A stretch of DNA of 6,346 bases from NCBI RefSeq assembly GCF_015056685.1, contig NZ_SVFW01000086.1, positions 1 to 6,346 on the forward strand, given 5' to 3'. The position numbers and the translations under genes are program-made. This stretch comes from Butyrivibrio sp. Its GTDB lineage: Bacteria > Bacillota > Clostridia > Lachnospirales > Lachnospiraceae. Position 1 is the first letter of the stretch, and every line of letters begins with the position of its first letter. Under the pieces are notes generated by a model. That model did no database searches. It was not told the origin of the DNA and saw nothing but the letters and a program-made list of their open reading frames with translations. Positions 6,346-6,346 of the stretch are shown here, one piece after another.

Positions 6346-6346
6346 A

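Overview
The window looks like chromosomal DNA from an anaerobic Firmicute, most likely a Lachnospiraceae member of the Butyrivibrio/Pseudobutyrivibrio type. This is an inference from three things: moderate-to-low GC, strong AGGAGG-like ribosome binding sites, and the gene types (multi-pass GGDEF sensors with a jelly-roll-like ectodomain, a PflX-type radical SAM protein, and a COG0523 GTPase without the CxCC motif). No rRNA, tRNA, mobile element or CRISPR array was seen.

Left part (1-2941, plus strand): two membrane-bound GGDEF proteins lie in tandem and overlap by 11 bp. Gene 1 is open to the left edge, so its N-terminus is missing. Gene 2 is complete: an N-terminal anchor helix, an extracytoplasmic beta-rich domain, seven membrane helices and a GGDEF domain, which is the 7TMR-DISM sensor layout. 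The membrane and GGDEF parts of the two proteins resemble each other segment by segment. They look like an old tandem duplication giving two c-di-GMP-producing sensors made from one message. Both keep the catalytic GGDEF and lack the RxxD inhibitory site.

Right part (2951-6346, minus strand, convergent with the first pair): a run of five closely spaced genes. In transcription order they are the C-terminal 62 residues of an integral membrane protein that enters from the right edge, a P-loop kinase of the uridine kinase/YggC type, a YbaK/EbsC-type Cys-tRNA(Pro) deacylase, a CobW/COG0523-type GTPase, and a PflX-type radical SAM protein. Gaps are 20, 50, 13 and 21 bp, and each full gene has a ribosome binding site or a plausible one, so a single operon is likely. 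It ends at a hairpin plus T-tract terminator that overlaps the last codons of the radical SAM gene, with the stop codon in the hairpin loop.

How the genes work together: the two GGDEF proteins plausibly form one c-di-GMP signalling unit. The minus-strand genes have no obvious common pathway. YbaK is translation quality control, the GTPase and the radical SAM protein are both metal- or cofactor-related, and the kinase substrate is unknown. The GTPase/radical SAM pair is the most plausible functional link, but the sequence alone does not prove it. Most of the window is ordinary; the points worth a second look are listed under findings.
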